Of a stretch of DNA of 63,582 bases, positions 7,205-15,589 are shown piece by piece (the stretch's first letter is position 1; each line of letters begins with the position of its first letter). Location of the stretch: the NCBI GenBank assembly GCA_017500825.1, contig JAFVYB010000003.1:1-63582 (forward strand), given 5' to 3'. The position numbers were made by a program, and so were the translations under genes. The notes below the pieces were generated by a model. That model was not told the DNA's origin. It did not search any database and worked only from the letters and a program-made list of their open reading frames with translations. The stretch comes from Myxococcaceae bacterium (GTDB lineage: Bacteria > Myxococcota > Myxococcia > Myxococcales > UBA5297).

Positions 7205-8413
7205 TCAGTCCAGGCGTTGTTCGCGCGGCCTCTCGCCGGGGCAGCCGCAGTCGCGTTCGCGCGGTTCTGGATAGGGCTGCGGACAAATTTCGCCCTGCCA
7301 GTCGCGAAAAACGGTTCCGGACGCGTTCACCGATTCGATGAAATCCGGGCCCAGCGTGACCTTGCCGTGGCCGCCGGGCAGATCGACGGCGAGATGGGGA
7401 ATGGCGAGTCCAGAGGTGCGCCCCCTGAGCGCGCGCAGAATGTCCACCCCGGTCCGCAGCGGCGTTCGGAAGTGCTCGATGCCTTCGGCCAAGTCGAGCT
7501 GGTGCAGGTAGTAGGGGCGCACTCGCGCCACGAGCAGCTTCTCGAAGAGCGCCTTGAGCACAGCCGCCTCGGAGTTGATGCCGCGCAGGAGCACGGTCTG
7601 GTTGTCGAGCACGACGCCCGAATCGACGAGACGGCCACACGCCGCCACCGAACGCGGCGAGAGCTCGCGCGCGTGGTTGAAATGGGTGACGACATAGAGC
7701 GGGGCAAAGCGGCGCAGGATCGCGGCCAGTCGCTCGGTCACACGCATGGGGTTGAAGGCCAAAGCGCGCGTGCCGATGCGGATGATCTCGACATGGTCGA
7801 TGGCGCGCAGCGCGGCGAGGAGCGTCTCCAGGCGATCGTCGGAGAGCATCAGCGGATCGCCGCCCGAGACGAGCACGTCGCGAATTTCGCGGTGGCGCGC
7901 GATGTAGTCGATGGCCCGTGGCAGGTCTCTGGCGCTCGGCGCGGCCTCGTTCAACGCCCCTTCCCCCTCGCGGCGATGTTCGATGCCGCCCGCCAAACGA
8001 CGGCGCGTGCAGTGGCGGCAATAGGCGGCGCAGCGGTCGGTCACGAGAAGAAGGACGTGGCTCTCGTATTTGTGGACGAGTCCCGGCACCGGGCTGTGGC
8101 TGTCCTCGCCGAGCGGATCGCGCAGTTCTCCCCGCGCCTCCTCCGCCTCGGCCGCGCTGGGAACGACCTGGCGGCGCAGAGGGCAGGCCGGATTCTCGGG
8201 ATCGATGAGCGAGAGAAAGTGGGGCGTGACGCGAAAGGGCAAAGCCGTCCGCGCGTGGGCGATGCCGCGCCGCTCGTCGTCCGTCAGGCGCACGAAACGC
8301 TCGATCTGGGCCTGCGAATCGATCGCGTGTCGCGCCTGCCATCGCCAGTCGTCCCACTCGGCTTCGCTCGCCTCAAAGGCGCGCCAAGGGGCTTCGCGAG
8401 GGATTTGAACCAT
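7205..8413 (-). CDS. kamA: Lysine 2,3-aminomutase (KamA-family radical SAM enzyme)
   Basis: KamA converts L-lysine to L-beta-lysine using S-adenosylmethionine, a 4Fe-4S cluster and pyridoxal phosphate. The 402-residue product has the radical SAM motif CAAYCRHC (Cys128, Cys132, Cys135) followed by TRRR, as in clostridial KamA. The likely PLP lysine is Lys351 in DLPGGHGK, preceded by HFRTPLRTG and LRGRTSG. A cysteine-bearing tail (RDCGCPG) matches the zinc-binding C-terminus of true KamA and is absent from the shorter EF-P modifying enzyme EpmB. Beta-lysine could feed lysine fermentation, serve as an osmolyte precursor (no ablB is here) or modify EF-P (no epmA is here). The kal gene at 40.4 kb favours catabolism. 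A dapE-like gene lies 57 bp upstream. Confidence 0.88.
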   Translation of the reverse strand: MVQIPREAPWRAFEASEAEWDDWRWQARHAIDSQAQIERFVRLTDDERRGIAHARTALPFRVTPHFLSLIDPENPACPLRRQVVPSAAEAEEARGELRDPLGEDSHSPVPGLVHKYESHVLLLVTDRCAAYCRHCTRRRLAGGIEHRREGEGALNEAAPSARDLPRAIDYIARHREIRDVLVSGGDPLMLSDDRLETLLAALRAIDHVEIIRIGTRALAFNPMRVTERLAAILRRFAPLYVVTHFNHARELSPRSVAACGRLVDSGVVLDNQTVLLRGINSEAAVLKALFEKLLVARVRPYYLHQLDLAEGIEHFRTPLRTGVDILRALRGRTSGLAIPHLAVDLPGGHGKVTLGPDFIESVNASGTVFRDWQGEICPQPYPEPRERDCGCPGERPREQRLD

Positions 8414-8470
8414 CGAAAAACCTCAAAAAAACAGTGCCGCCGACAGCCAGCCGCCGCCGCGCCGCGCGTT

Positions 8471-9559
8471 TCAGGACGCGCGTCTAAAAAAGGTGAGCAG
8501 TCGCTCGTAACAGTGGACGATCGCGCTGAGCGGCACCCACTCGCCGGCCTGATGCGCCTGCTTCGTCAGTCCCGGGCCGTAGTTGATGGCGTCGACACCT
8601 CTGGCCGCGAATCGGGCCACATCGGTCCAGGCCTGCTTGGGCGTCTGTCTTGCCGAGGTCGCCGCGACGAGGCGCCGATAGAGCGGATTTCGCGCGCAGA
8701 CCCGACCCGCCGGCGAACGGTCGATCCATTCGACTCGGGCGCGGCCAGCGACGAAGCGCGTCACCTCGTCCATGGCGTCCTCGATGGCGCGGCCAGGCGC
8801 GAAGCGGAAGTTGAGGTTGAGCTCGAACCGCTCGGGGATGACGTTGCGCGCGCTGCCACCGCTGGCGAGCGTGGCCGACATCACTTCGTAAAAGGTGAAA
8901 CCCTCGATCTCGACCGCGCGTGGGCGCATCGCCGCCAGATCTCCGAGCAGGGGAACCGCCCGATAGATCGCGTTGTCGCCGTGCCAAGGACGCGCGCTGT
9001 GGCAACGCCTGCCGTCGAAGATCAGCCGGGCGTGGAGCGAGCCCTGACAGGCCATTTGCAATTCGCCGTCGGACGATTCGAGCACGATGGCCAGCGCGCA
9101 GCGGCCGAGTTCGGGAATCTCGTCGAGGACAGGTCCCAGGCCGTTGTCCGCGAAGGGCCCCTCCTCGCGATCGTAAAAGATGAAGACCGGGTTGAGGTCG
9201 AGAGCGGCGCGGTCGAGGTCTTCGGCGAGCGCCATCATCACCGCGTCGCCGCTCTTCATGTCCGAGCTGCCCAGGCCGACGACGCGCGGGCCGTCCGGGG
9301 AGTCCTCAAGGCGGGAAGGAAAGTCGGCGTCCGCGCCGGGCACCGTGTCGAGATGGCCAACGAGCGCCACCATGGGCCTCTCATCGTCGAGCGCGCCGAG
9401 GACCAGGCTGTTGCCGAGACGCCGAATCTGACCGGGGAAGAGCGGACGCGCCCACAGTTCAAGGTGATCGCACAGCGCCTTTTCCTCGCCGGTGACAGAG
9501 GGAATGTCGCAAAGCGTGCGGGTCAGCGACGCCAGACGTGTCGCCAGTGAATCAGACAT
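8471..9559 (-). CDS. dapE: M20-family deacylase, probable succinyl-diaminopimelate desuccinylase
   Basis: DapE removes succinate from N-succinyl-LL-diaminopimelate in lysine and peptidoglycan synthesis. The 362-residue product has the M20 motifs: GHLDTVPG with His69 and Asp71, GSSDMKSG with Asp100, and REEGPF with the catalytic Glu pair at about 132-133. It then has the lid and dimer domain beginning near GSLHARLIFDG and a final GPGLTKQAHQAGEWV. The GPG...AHQ.NE-like ending is typical of actinobacterial and deltaproteobacterial DapE. The ATG at 9559 is preferred to a TTG at 9583; GAGG lies about 13 bases before it, which is rather far. Other M20 activities, such as ArgE or LysK, cannot be excluded from sequence alone. 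Confidence 0.82.
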   Translation of the reverse strand: MSDSLATRLASLTRTLCDIPSVTGEEKALCDHLELWARPLFPGQIRRLGNSLVLGALDDERPMVALVGHLDTVPGADADFPSRLEDSPDGPRVVGLGSSDMKSGDAVMMALAEDLDRAALDLNPVFIFYDREEGPFADNGLGPVLDEIPELGRCALAIVLESSDGELQMACQGSLHARLIFDGRRCHSARPWHGDNAIYRAVPLLGDLAAMRPRAVEIEGFTFYEVMSATLASGGSARNVIPERFELNLNFRFAPGRAIEDAMDEVTRFVAGRARVEWIDRSPAGRVCARNPLYRRLVAATSARQTPKQAWTDVARFAARGVDAINYGPGLTKQAHQAGEWVPLSAIVHCYERLLTFFRRAS

Positions 9560-9726
9560 CGAAAAAAGACCTCTTTTGAACAAAGAGCCCGGGTAGCCGG
9601 GCGGCGCGCTTCATAGCGCTTGACTAAAAAAAAACGGCCGCTAAAAGGCCCGCCGCTTTTTTTGGGTCTTTTTGGTCTGGGTGTGCCGAACGCGCCCCAC
9701 GAGACGAGCTGTCAGGAGTGAGAATC

Positions 9727-9915
9727 ATGTCGTTCAAGTGTGAAATCTGCGGAAAGGGCGCCCTCGTCGGCAACAAAGTCAGCCACGCCAACAACAAGAG
9801 CAAAAAGCGCTGGCTGCCCAACCTCCAGAGCGTGCGCGCCATCGTCGACGGTTCGCCCAAGCGCATCCGCACCTGCATGCGCTGCTTGAAGGCTGGCAAG
9901 GTCGCCAAGGGCTGA
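9727..9915 (+). CDS. rpmB: 50S ribosomal protein L28
   Basis: The 62-residue protein is the complete bacterial L28 of the large ribosomal subunit. It reads [20 protein letters not shown], then [12 protein letters not shown] and [10 protein letters not shown]. It retains four cysteines in two CxxC pairs (CEIC and CMRC), so this is the zinc-binding form that zinc-limited cells may replace. The ATG at 9727 follows CAGGAGTGAGAATC; the GTG at 9718 is a worse start. It stands alone, without rpmG, and ends in a clear terminator. The upstream region carries a promoter-like GACTAAA at about 9623 with a long A-tract. Confidence 0.97.
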   Translation: MSFKCEICGKGALVGNKVSHANNKSKKRWLPNLQSVRAIVDGSPKRIRTCMRCLKAGKVAKG

Positions 9916-9960
9916 TCGTCCGCCATCCCGCGCGGACAGGCGCTTTCAAAATCGATTCGA

Positions 9961-9995
9961 GAGAGGCGTGGCCAAAGGGTCGCGCCTCTTTTTTT
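9961..9995 (+). terminator. Intrinsic terminator of rpmB
   Basis: Stem AGAGGCG (9962-9968) pairs with CGCCTCT (9983-9989) across a 14-nt loop and runs into seven T residues. It begins about 45 bp after the rpmB stop. Confidence 0.88.
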
Positions 9996-10077
9996 GTGCC
10001 TGCACACTCGCTTTTGAGACCGCGCGTCGACGGCGCGATCTGTGCGGTTGCCGCGATTTGGATGAAAGCCTGGGCGT

Positions 10078-10761
10078 TCAGCGCGCTTTGCCCAGCGCCA
10101 GCATCGCCGCGACGAGGTTGTCCATGCCCCGCGCGACCTCCGAAAGACTCGAGGCCAGCATGTAGGCGGGTGTCGTGACGACGCGATTGACCTCGTCGAC
10201 GACCACGCCGTCCGCAGGCGCGTCGACATGGCGGGCGCCCATGGCCTCCAGGTGGGCGGCGGTCTGAGCGTCATTGCCAATCGTCAACTTGGGGTGTCGC
10301 GCCCCCAAAACGCGGGCGGCGAGCACCGGCGCGATGCAGGCAAACCCCAGTGGTTTGTGGGCCTGGTGCATGGCCTCGATGGCAGCGCGGACCTCCTCGT
10401 CCACCCGCATGTCGGCCCCGGCCAGCCCATAGTCGGAGAGGTTGAGCGCCGCGCCAAAACCGCCCGGAAAGGCGAGGCCGTCGATCGACGTCGGATCGAG
10501 CGCCGAGAGCGGCTGAATGGCGCCACGGGCGATGCGCGCCGACTCGACAAGAACGTTCCGATCGCCGTTCCCTTCGCTCTCGCCCGTCAGGTGATCGACG
10601 ACACACGCCTGCGCCTTGTCCGGGGCAAAGCAGCGCGCGTTCACGCCAGCCTTTTCGAGCGCCAAAAGGAGCAGCGTCGCCTCGTGGATCTCAGATCCGT
10701 CGCGAACGCCGCAGCCAGAGATGACAACGCCATAGGTCGGCCGATTCGTCTCTTTCGTCAT
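10078..10761 (-). CDS. elbB: ElbB-like DJ-1/PfpI-family glyoxalase
   Basis: ElbB is a DJ-1/PfpI-superfamily protein, once linked to isoprenoid synthesis and shown in E. coli to have weak glyoxalase III activity. The 227-residue product has the ElbB blocks VISGCGVRDGSEIHEATL, CFAPDKAQ, HLTGE, RNVLVESARIARG, FPGGFGAALNL and KPLGFACIAPVL. The cysteine in GFACIAP occupies the nucleophile-elbow position. Length and order match the family. The ATG at 10761 starts the conserved sequence; the ribosome-binding region is only moderately purine-rich (CCAAGGAGCTCAACC). It lies 51 bp downstream of nothing on its own strand except the RNA helicase stop at 10813, so readthrough from the helicase is possible. 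Confidence 0.92.
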   Translation of the reverse strand: MTKETNRPTYGVVISGCGVRDGSEIHEATLLLLALEKAGVNARCFAPDKAQACVVDHLTGESEGNGDRNVLVESARIARGAIQPLSALDPTSIDGLAFPGGFGAALNLSDYGLAGADMRVDEEVRAAIEAMHQAHKPLGFACIAPVLAARVLGARHPKLTIGNDAQTAAHLEAMGARHVDAPADGVVVDEVNRVVTTPAYMLASSLSEVARGMDNLVAAMLALGKAR

Positions 10762-10812
10762 GGTTGAGCTCCTTGGTGTGTGGGGTTGGAGGCTGCGCGG
10801 CAGCGGGCGCGA

Positions 10813-12951
10813 TCACCAGCGGCGCCTGTCGCCCGGACCTTTGCCGCCCTTGCCCTTGAAGTCGCCGGGACTCACGCGGCGCGGTTTGCGCACTGGATCG
10901 AAGCGGTCGGATGGACGCGGCGGACGCGACGCCTCGCGCTCTTCTCTCGGCTGCCAGGGGCCCTTGTCCTGTCGCGGATTCCTGTCCGACCGCGGAACGC
11001 GATCGCCCTCCTGTCGCGCGAACGGCGGCCTCGACGGACCTCGCTCAAAGCGCCCCGGTTTCTGCGGGCGATCAAAATGGCGCGCGCCACCTCTGAATCC
11101 GTCGCGTTCGACAGGCGGTGTGCGCATGGGCTCGATGAGGATCGAGGCGTCGGCGCCCGTGCCGTCGTTGCGACAGGCGATGGAGGCGAATCGGGGCGCC
11201 ACTTCTTCGGCGATGACAAAGCGCGTCTCCTGCCCGAGCACGTCGATGCGGCCGATGTCGCGCTTCTGAATGCCGCCGCGCTTGCAGATCAGCGGGATGA
11301 GCCAGCGCGGATCCGCCCCCTGGTGCCGCCCCACGCTGAGGTGAAACCAGACGCCTTCACGCGGTTCATCGCGGCGCTCGAACGCCCGACGCTGCGGTCG
11401 CTCAAAGCCCCCCTCCGCGCCCCTGTCAAAGCGCTCCCGCCCTTCAAAACCGCCTGTCTGACGCGGCGCGCCACGGCTGCCGCCCTCACCAGTCCTGTCA
11501 CCGCCCCCATCGCCCGCGCCCATGACCTCGGGTCGCGACATGCCCCGCGAGCCCGGCCGCGCGCGCGGCGCCGTGATCGGCTTCTTGAATCGACTGAGCC
11601 TCGTCAGACGCCCGGTTTCGGCGCTGATGGCGTGCGTCTCCGGCAAATCCTCGGCCACGGGCAGGCGCGCGTAGCACTGGCGGACGAGCGCGGCGGCCAG
11701 ATCTTCCGGGCGCAGTTCTTCGAGAAGCAGCTGGGCGATGGCGCGCTCTTCGGCCCCCACCTCGCCACACATGCGGATGACCTCGTGCCCCAACCGCTCC
11801 CGATCGAGGGCGCGGATTTCGTCGAGCGTTGGCACCGGAAACCAGCGGATGGGGATGCCCGACTGGCGGAACATGCGCTCTGCCTGCGATCGCAGCCGCC
11901 AGGGGACCAGGAGCACGCTGATGCCCTTTTTGCCGGCGCGTCCGGTGCGGCCACTGCGGTGCTGCAACACCTGGGCGTCGCGCGGCGGGTCGGCGTGGAT
12001 GACCAGATTGAGGTCCGGCAGGTCGAGTCCGCGGGCGGCGACATCGGTGGCCACGAGCACGCGGGCATGGCCATCGCGCAATAATTTGAGGGCGCGGGTG
12101 CGCTCGGCCTGGGTCAATTCGCCGCTGATGGCGGTGGCGAGAAATCCGCGCTCCGAGAGGTTGGACTGCAGGCGGCTGACCGCTTCCCGCGTGGCGCAAA
12201 AGACGATCGCGCCCTTGGCGTCGTGATGGCGCAGGAGGTTGACGACGGCGAGGTCGCGCTCGCGCGGCGCGATGAGGCAGGCGCGGTAATCGATATCGGC
12301 GTGCGCCTCTTTGGGCGGGTCAGCGGCGACGCGCAGGGGATCGGTCTGGTAGCGCGCGGCGATCTCCTCGATGGCGCGCGGCAGGGTGGCCGAAAAGAGC
12401 AGGGTGCGACGGGACGCGGGGGCGGCGCCGAGCAGGGTTTCGAGCTCTTCGCGAAAGCCCATGTCGAGCATCTCGTCGGCCTCATCGAGGACGACGGTCG
12501 TCAGGCCAGAGAGGTCGAGGCGTCCGCGCGCCAGGTGATCGCACAGGCGCCCCGGGGTGCCGACAACCACGTGCGCGCCGTCCGAAAGCAGTCGCGCCTC
12601 TCGCCGCACATCCATGCCGCCCACACAGGCGCGGATTTGCCCCAGCGCCGGCGCGTAAAGCCATTGCAGCTCGCGCTGAACCTGAAGGGCGAGCTCGCGC
12701 GTCGGAGCGATGACCAGGGCGAGTGGCGAAGCGGCTGGCGGCAGCGTCCCGTCGACGCCGAGCAGCGACTCGCCAAAGGCCAGGCCAAAGGCGATCGTCT
12801 TGCCCGACCCGGTCCGCGCCGAGACGAGCAGGTCGCGTCCCTGGCAGCGCTGTTCGAGCACGAGCGTCTGAACCGGCGTCGGGGTTTCGTAGCCGTGATC
12901 GCTGAGCGCCTGTTGCAATGGCGGCGACAACATCAGTTCGGAGAAATTCAT
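10813..12951 (-). CDS. DEAD-box RNA helicase, DeaD/DbpA-like, with RG-rich tail
   Basis: An ATP-dependent RNA helicase likely acting in ribosome assembly, RNA decay or cold adaptation. The 712-residue product has a Q motif (YETPTPVQ), Walker A ARTGSGKT (about 45-52), DEAD (156-159), SAT (187-189) and motif VI HRSGRTGRAGKKG. A DbpA-type RNA-binding domain follows at about 532-609. A tail of about 100 residues rich in Arg, Gly, Pro and Asp could be an RGG-type RNA-binding or condensate-forming region. A second low-complexity linker (about 450-530) separates the core from the RNA-binding domain. The ATG at 12951 begins the family N-terminus. A long AT-rich 5' leader with repeated elements hints at regulation, as for cold-induced DeaD/CsdA; that is inference. 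Confidence 0.94.
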   Translation of the reverse strand: MNFSELMLSPPLQQALSDHGYETPTPVQTLVLEQRCQGRDLLVSARTGSGKTIAFGLAFGESLLGVDGTLPPAASPLALVIAPTRELALQVQRELQWLYAPALGQIRACVGGMDVRREARLLSDGAHVVVGTPGRLCDHLARGRLDLSGLTTVVLDEADEMLDMGFREELETLLGAAPASRRTLLFSATLPRAIEEIAARYQTDPLRVAADPPKEAHADIDYRACLIAPRERDLAVVNLLRHHDAKGAIVFCATREAVSRLQSNLSERGFLATAISGELTQAERTRALKLLRDGHARVLVATDVAARGLDLPDLNLVIHADPPRDAQVLQHRSGRTGRAGKKGISVLLVPWRLRSQAERMFRQSGIPIRWFPVPTLDEIRALDRERLGHEVIRMCGEVGAEERAIAQLLLEELRPEDLAAALVRQCYARLPVAEDLPETHAISAETGRLTRLSRFKKPITAPRARPGSRGMSRPEVMGAGDGGGDRTGEGGSRGAPRQTGGFEGRERFDRGAEGGFERPQRRAFERRDEPREGVWFHLSVGRHQGADPRWLIPLICKRGGIQKRDIGRIDVLGQETRFVIAEEVAPRFASIACRNDGTGADASILIEPMRTPPVERDGFRGGARHFDRPQKPGRFERGPSRPPFARQEGDRVPRSDRNPRQDKGPWQPREEREASRPPRPSDRFDPVRKPRRVSPGDFKGKGGKGPGDRRRW

Positions 12952-12976
12952 CGGTCGATTCCGCTTTCTTGAAGGA

Positions 12977-13008
12977 GAAAAATGTTTTGTCCGCGCGATT
13001 TGACAAAA
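12977..13008 (-). repeat. Composite leader repeat, proximal copy
   Basis: GAAAAATGTTTTGT (12977-12990), an 8-nt gap, then TTTGACAAAA (12999-13008). Both parts recur in the same order at 13257-13291. It lies 26 bp upstream of the helicase start and would be in its 5' leader or promoter. Confidence 0.65.
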
Positions 13009-13256
13009 AAGGGCGAACGCAAAACTGCCCGCGCGAAGACACTGAAAAGCCCAGACAAAAGCCTGGGGGAGTGTTTGGAACACGGGCAAAAGGCGCGGCC
13101 CCTTACAACGTCGGCGCGCGTGGGCGCCACTGACATTTCCGGCGAATTTCAAAGGTGTTTTGGAAGAATGCCTGTGAATTTTTAAAGAATTCTCTTCATG
13201 ATTTCGGGGATTTTCGTGGATCTTGAGGGAATTTCGAGGAATCCGGCTGTTTTTTT

Positions 13257-13291
13257 GAAAAATGTTTTGTTTGTGGGTTTCTTTGACAAAA
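13257..13291 (-). repeat. Composite leader repeat, distal copy
   Basis: GAAAAATGTTTTGT (13257-13270), an 11-nt gap, then TTTGACAAAA (13282-13291). It is 280 bp from the proximal copy. Confidence 0.65.
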
Positions 13292-13625
13292 CACCGCCGC
13301 GAGAATGAGCTTTATCGATAAGCAGCGGCGTTGGCGAATCAAACGCGCGCGACGGATAAATGTCCGCCGGACTTGGGCGGTCGTGTGATAAAAATAAAAA
13401 TAAAACCGCTCAAAATCAGGCCGCATTTTGACAACAATCGAGCCCAAAAAACAACAAAACGCCTGAACAAATCCTGAAAAACCGTTTTGAAATCATGGAC
13501 GGTTGTTTGCTCGGAATTAAATTTTAATCGACAAAATAAAGCTGGCGGGCCGAATCAATTGTTCGGATTGCAGGTTGATTAAAATCCAGGATTCCAGGCT
13601 GGTCGTAAAATCAAATCAAAAAGCT

Positions 13626-13649
13626 CCTGCCGGCAAAGCCAAACCGGCA
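13626..13649 (-). terminator. Possible terminator after the tandem ThyX gene
   Basis: On the minus strand GCCGG pairs with CCGGC across a 10-nt loop (13630-13649), and AGGAGCTTTTTG follows a few bases later. It lies just past the ThyX stop and the 17-nt element. The stem is short and the T-run is displaced, so this is weak. Confidence 0.4.
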
Positions 13650-13658
13650 AATTAATTT

Positions 13659-13675
13659 AATAAATTAAATCGAGC
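13659..13675 (-). repeat. 17-nt AT-rich 3' element, copy 2 (overlaps ThyX stop)
   Basis: Plus-strand AATAAATTAAATCGAGC, identical to 163-179 and inverted at 63367-63383. On the gene's strand its first bases form the last codons and stop of the tandem ThyX gene (Ser-Ile-stop). Confidence 0.75.
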
Positions 13676-15263
13676 GGGTGAGGCGTTGGCAGCCATGGGG
13701 GCCGAGGCGCCAAGGCGCGACGCCGCAAAAGCGCGGGCCTTCGGGGCAGCGGGGATCGATGTCGGCCATCTGTCGCAGCTGACAGGGCGGGCCGATCCAG
13801 CGCGCGATATCGGGGTGGATGTCGGACACGGCGGCGATTTCGTCGCGCGTGGCGCGCCAGATCTCTTCCTGGGCGGTGAGGCAGAGGCGGGTCGTCCACT
13901 TGTGGTGCAGGTGGAGGAGTTCGCCGGAGGACTCGAAGCGAATGGGGAAGGCGTTGGGCAACAGGTAGAGCGCGGCCGAGGGCGGCACGCCGCGGTCGAG
14001 GAGGCGGTCGATGGCGCCAAAGAGCGCGGCCATCTCCTCTTCGAAGAACGCGCGCGCCGAGGGGGTCTGGGCGATGAGTGCCGGCAGAATGAAGTCGGGG
14101 CGGCCCACGGCGTATTGGCGGGCGAGGCGGGGGCGGGTGCCGGGCGTCATGCGGTGGCGCTGATCCTGCGAGTCGGCGCTGTGCGAGAGCTTTTTGCGGA
14201 AGGTGTAGTGCGGGTGCGAGAGGGCGCGCGTCAGCTTGTCGAGGGTGCCCAGGCGCAGCGGCATGGCGAGGAGCGGGTTTTTGGCGGGGGAGAGGACGGC
14301 TTCGAGGGCGGCTTCGTCGCTCAGCGTCGAGCGCGTCAGGCCAAGGGTGGTTCGGACCGCGTCGGCCAGCGCCTTTGGCGCGTTCACCTTCCAGTCGACG
14401 AGGATCGAGACCTTGCCGCCGAGCGAATCGTCGAACTCGCGGGCAAAGGCGGCAGCGCCGTCGTGGATCTGGTCGGCCTCTCCCAAGGCGAGCGACTGGA
14501 GCAGGGCGAACTCGGGCGTCTCTTCCAGGGGCAAAGGATCGCCGAGATGGCGGAAAAAATCGGGATCGCGCTGTTGGACCGCGTCGACCATGGCGCCGAT
14601 GACGAGGCGGGCTTCGGCGGGGACATCGCAGCGCTCGGCAATGCGGGCGTAGCGGTGCAGGGTGAGGCCGCTGATCGAGTGGTAGAGGTGGGCGAAGGTG
14701 GCGACAGGGAGGACATAGCGCGCCGCCTCCATGGCCTTTTTGCGGATGGTCGGCAGCCACGCGTCGCGGGCGGCTTGGCGGGCGGGGAAGATGGCGAAGT
14801 AGGCGTCTTCGGCGGGCGTCAGGAGCGCTTCGCAGAGCGACTCATAGGCAGCCATGGCGCGAGACGCGGCGCGGCGAAAGATGGCGTCGTCGTCAGGGGC
14901 GAGGGCGGGGATGGCGAGGCTGGCCTTTGAGACAGGGACGTAGCGCTGGCTGGCCTGCTCGCTGTTGTAGAAGGGGTGGGCGTGGAGCAGCGACCAGACG
15001 AGCTGGCGCGAGACGCGCTCGATGGCGAACTGAAACGTGGCGTGCTGGAGCGTGGTGTGATGCCCGGCGGCGTAGGTCTCGGCGGCGAGCCGGTCGCGCA
15101 GGGCCAGGGCGCGGTCAGAGGCGCTGACTTCGGAGGTCTCGACGATGCGCGGGCTGTAGCAGGTGCGGGCGGTGGCGATGGCGTTGTCGAGGGGGCGATC
15201 GAATCCCTGCGTGAGGCGGACGATGGGCGAAGGCGAGGCAAAGGCGGGGGAGGCGGTGGCCAT
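13665..15263 (-). CDS. Tandem-domain ThyX-like (flavin-dependent thymidylate synthase family) protein
   Basis: ThyX makes dTMP from dUMP using FAD and methylenetetrahydrofolate. This 532-residue product is about twice the usual length and looks like two ThyX-like halves. The first has HHTTLQHATFQFAIERVSRQ and NSEQASQRYV (about 68-109), where the classical RHR motif is degenerate (LLHAHPFYN). The second has RHRMTPGTR (about 369-377), GELLHLHHKWTTRLCLTAQEE and a cysteine-bearing C-terminus. Two-domain ThyX homologues occur in myxobacterial relatives. The ATG at 15263 starts conserved sequence, but no Shine-Dalgarno is visible there; the Arg-rich upstream extension looks non-coding. No thyA is seen in the window, so it may be the cell's thymidylate synthase, though neither half has the full motif. 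Confidence 0.8.
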   Translation of the reverse strand: MATASPAFASPSPIVRLTQGFDRPLDNAIATARTCYSPRIVETSEVSASDRALALRDRLAAETYAAGHHTTLQHATFQFAIERVSRQLVWSLLHAHPFYNSEQASQRYVPVSKASLAIPALAPDDDAIFRRAASRAMAAYESLCEALLTPAEDAYFAIFPARQAARDAWLPTIRKKAMEAARYVLPVATFAHLYHSISGLTLHRYARIAERCDVPAEARLVIGAMVDAVQQRDPDFFRHLGDPLPLEETPEFALLQSLALGEADQIHDGAAAFAREFDDSLGGKVSILVDWKVNAPKALADAVRTTLGLTRSTLSDEAALEAVLSPAKNPLLAMPLRLGTLDKLTRALSHPHYTFRKKLSHSADSQDQRHRMTPGTRPRLARQYAVGRPDFILPALIAQTPSARAFFEEEMAALFGAIDRLLDRGVPPSAALYLLPNAFPIRFESSGELLHLHHKWTTRLCLTAQEEIWRATRDEIAAVSDIHPDIARWIGPPCQLRQMADIDPRCPEGPRFCGVAPWRLGPHGCQRLTRSI

Positions 15264-15589
15264 GGCGATGTCTTGGGAGGGGAGGAGGGAACTGGGATTT
15301 GGATTTGGGACCGGGCTTTGGCGGGCGAACCGGGGACGCCGACAAAGGGCGCGCCTTCTGGGACAAATCGGCGCCGGTCGCCAGGAACAGAGGCGGCGGG
15401 GGCGGGATCGCGCCATGGATTCAGGGCGGTTCAGACGGCGTTCGCCCGCTGACTTCAGCGGCGTCGTCGAGATGCTTCCACGCGCCGAAGAGGTCCTGCC
15501 GCGCGCTGTCATTCACCGAAGCAGTGTGGCAAACGGCCCGCCCTTTTCGCGCCGACGCGCCGACCAGCTTCGAGGATGACTCCCGCACC
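15264..15589. other. Intergenic spacer between divergent ThyX and thioesterase
   Basis: This 326-bp GC-rich spacer has no recognisable gene, repeat or clear promoter. A purine-rich run (15276-15290) lies on the strand opposite to ThyX translation. Confidence 0.4.

Larger units (their letters stand above)
12952..13664. other. AT-rich intergenic region upstream of RNA helicase
   Basis: This 713-bp stretch is much richer in A and T than the rest of the window and contains no convincing gene. It holds two copies of a composite repeat (GAAAAATGTTTTGT followed by TTTGACAAAA) at 12977-13008 and 13257-13291. It also holds runs such as ATAAAAATAAAAATAAAA near 13388 and, at its far end, a 17-nt element shared with two other loci. 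Since thyX ends at 13665 and the helicase starts at 12951, the whole region is upstream of the helicase. An 83-codon open frame at 13196-13447 lacks a ribosome-binding site and looks spurious. Confidence 0.7.

Noticed and set aside
7205..8413. Assignment of the aminomutase as EpmB (EF-P lysylation)
   Set aside because: The protein is longer, has the PGGHGK PLP-lysine context and the C-terminal cysteines of KamA, and no epmA or efp is adjacent.
7217..9550. 777-codon plus-strand open frame
   Set aside because: It lies opposite kamA and the dapE-like gene, which have catalytic motifs in the minus frames. No domain is seen in the long frame.
13196..13447. 83-codon minus-strand open frame in the AT-rich region
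   Set aside because: No ribosome-binding site, no recognisable domain, and it lies in the leader or promoter zone of the helicase.
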